Made by a program: the position numbers and the translations under genes
Shown here: positions 5,905-6,264 of the stretch, piece after piece
Position numbering within the stretch: the stretch's first letter is position 1
Layout of the letters: every line of letters begins with the position of its first letter
Notes under the pieces: model-generated
Told to the model about the DNA's origin: nothing
Databases searched by the model: none
Seen by the model: only the letters and a program-made list of their open reading frames with translations
Assembly: GCA_947177325.1 (NCBI GenBank)
Contig: CAMWUH010000133.1
Coordinates: forward strand, 1 to 6,264
DNA: 6,264 nt
Origin: an uncultured Bacteroidales bacterium
GTDB lineage: Bacteria; Bacteroidota; Bacteroidia; Bacteroidales; Muribaculaceae
Direction: 5' to 3'

Positions 5905-5919
5905 TTCTCGTTTAAGCTA

Positions 5920-5927
5920 CAAAGTTA
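5920..5927 (-). promoter_or_regulatory. Candidate operon promoter, -7 element TAACTTTG
   Basis: TAACTTTG on the minus strand is an exact fit to the Bacteroidota primary-sigma -7 consensus TAnnTTTG, and it is the only exact fit on this strand between the GNAT start and the right edge. The -33 position (19-21 bp upstream) reads GAGA-like and does not match TTTG, so the call rests on one box. Expected transcription start is about 5915. Confidence 0.4.
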
Positions 5928-6127
5928 ACAATAAATTAGAGATTTTTCTCTCTTTGTTAAGCTTTTTTATCGAAAAATTTAAATCACTGTGACATTTTTT
6001 AGCTTTTTGGCCTTAAATTTTGGCATAATCGCGCCAATTTTTAAATATTTTCAAACAAAATGCCAAGTAATAGTCGGCATAAAAATGAATGATGTCAAAT
6101 TAATTGAGCGAGAAGCGCGTTTTATGG
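5928..6127. other. Non-coding spacer between divergent promoters
   Basis: About 200 bp, AT-rich, between the leftward and rightward promoter candidates. I see no gene. An open frame (5989-6183, plus) has unremarkable composition and runs across the rightward promoter, so I do not call it. The motif TTGGCAT/ATGCCAA occurs as an inverted pair (6020-6026 and 6060-6066), with another GGCAT at 6076-6080 and GCCAA at 6033-6037. These could be operator sites for the divergent gene or chance. Confidence 0.4.
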
Positions 6128-6158
6128 CTTGTTTCTCCGCTATTTTTTGCTATCTTTG
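6128..6158 (+). promoter_or_regulatory. Bacteroidota-type promoter facing right
   Basis: -33 element CTTG (6128-6131, three of four bases of TTTG), a 19-bp spacer, and -7 element TATCTTTG (6151-6158), an exact TAnnTTTG match. Spacing and boxes are those of the Bacteroidota primary sigma factor. The expected start is about 6163, so a rightward transcript begins here for a gene divergent from the arg operon. Confidence 0.65.
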
Positions 6159-6264
6159 TGAAAAGCTAACACGAATTAAGTAACTGTTGAAAATTAAATT
6201 ATACTATAAGCGAGATGGAAATTGAGGAAAAATCAAAATTTGAAGAAGGAGTATAGCGAGCTAA
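6159..6264 (+). other. 5' leader, and perhaps first codons, of a rightward gene cut by the window edge
   Basis: Downstream of the rightward promoter the window ends after about 100 nt. The only ATG in range with a following frame (6215) stops after 13 codons at TAG (6254-6256; MEIEEKSKFEEGV). A second frame, from a TTG at 6222, stays open to the edge and would read LRKNQNLKKEYSEL, plausible as a lysine-rich N-terminus but with a non-ATG start. An AAGGAG at 6246-6251 could serve a start just past the edge. The identity of the gene cannot be told from this window; a regulator such as argR would be a reasonable guess only from position. Confidence 0.3.

Larger units (their letters stand above)
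5675..5915 (-). promoter_or_regulatory. Putative long structured 5' leader of the arg operon
   Basis: If transcription starts just downstream of the promoter element at 5920-5927, the operon mRNA carries a leader of about 240 nt. The stretch is AT-rich, codes for nothing convincing, and is packed with inverted repeats (listed separately) that overlap and share the core GTAAGTT/AACTTAC. This is the kind of arrangement seen in attenuators or cis-regulatory RNAs, but I do not recognise a known riboswitch family in it. No run of U after a strong hairpin is visible, so a classical intrinsic terminator is not supported. The extent depends on an unverified promoter. Confidence 0.4.

Noticed and set aside
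5884..5920. Intrinsic terminator
   Set aside because: The GC-rich hairpins are short and no T-run follows at the right distance on either strand.
5989..6183. 64-residue plus-strand open frame in the intergenic region
   Set aside because: It runs across the rightward -33/-7 promoter boxes, has no upstream promoter and no family resemblance; AT-rich DNA gives such frames by chance.
1..6264. CRISPR array, insertion sequence, tRNA or rRNA
   Set aside because: No regularly spaced direct repeats, no transposase frame with terminal repeats, and no tRNA or rRNA-like segment was seen on reading both strands; a tRNA and Rfam search would settle it.

Overview
The window is a leftward (minus-strand) arginine-biosynthesis operon from a Bacteroidota member. 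It is most likely a Bacteroidales gut commensal; Muribaculaceae is a guess from the moderate-to-high coding GC and compact operon. The strongest taxonomic pointers are an ArgF' protein of the N-succinylornithine transcarbamylase type known from Bacteroides fragilis, promoter elements of the Bacteroidota TAnnTTTG type, and starts without clear Shine-Dalgarno sequences.

Layout in transcription order, right to left: a GNAT-family N-acyltransferase (5674-5042), argG (5000-3786), argC (3789-2827), argD (2814-1684), argF' (1636-683) and argB (670 to the window edge, 3' end missing). Gaps are 41, -4, 12, 47 and 12 nt, so the genes almost certainly form one transcript. To the right, 5675-6264 is AT-rich and holds no convincing complete gene. 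It contains a candidate operon promoter near 5920-5927, a possible leader of about 240 nt dense in inverted repeats, and a good Bacteroidota promoter pointing right (6128-6158), presumably for a divergent gene beyond the edge.

How the genes fit together: the GNAT protein is the best candidate for acylating glutamate (step 1). ArgB phosphorylates the acyl-glutamate, ArgC reduces it to the semialdehyde, and ArgD transaminates it to acyl-ornithine. ArgF' carbamoylates that to acyl-citrulline. After a deacylase that is not in this window, ArgG joins citrulline and aspartate to argininosuccinate. argH, the deacylase, carbamoyl-phosphate synthase and argR are not seen. Residues in ArgF' point to succinylated rather than acetylated intermediates.

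This is mostly core metabolism, not an exotic system. The parts that merit a second look are the GNAT protein with its four-cysteine C-terminus, the natural alanine at the ArgF' specificity position, the heavily structured leader, and the odd C-rich sequence at the left edge that degrades the argB reading frame.
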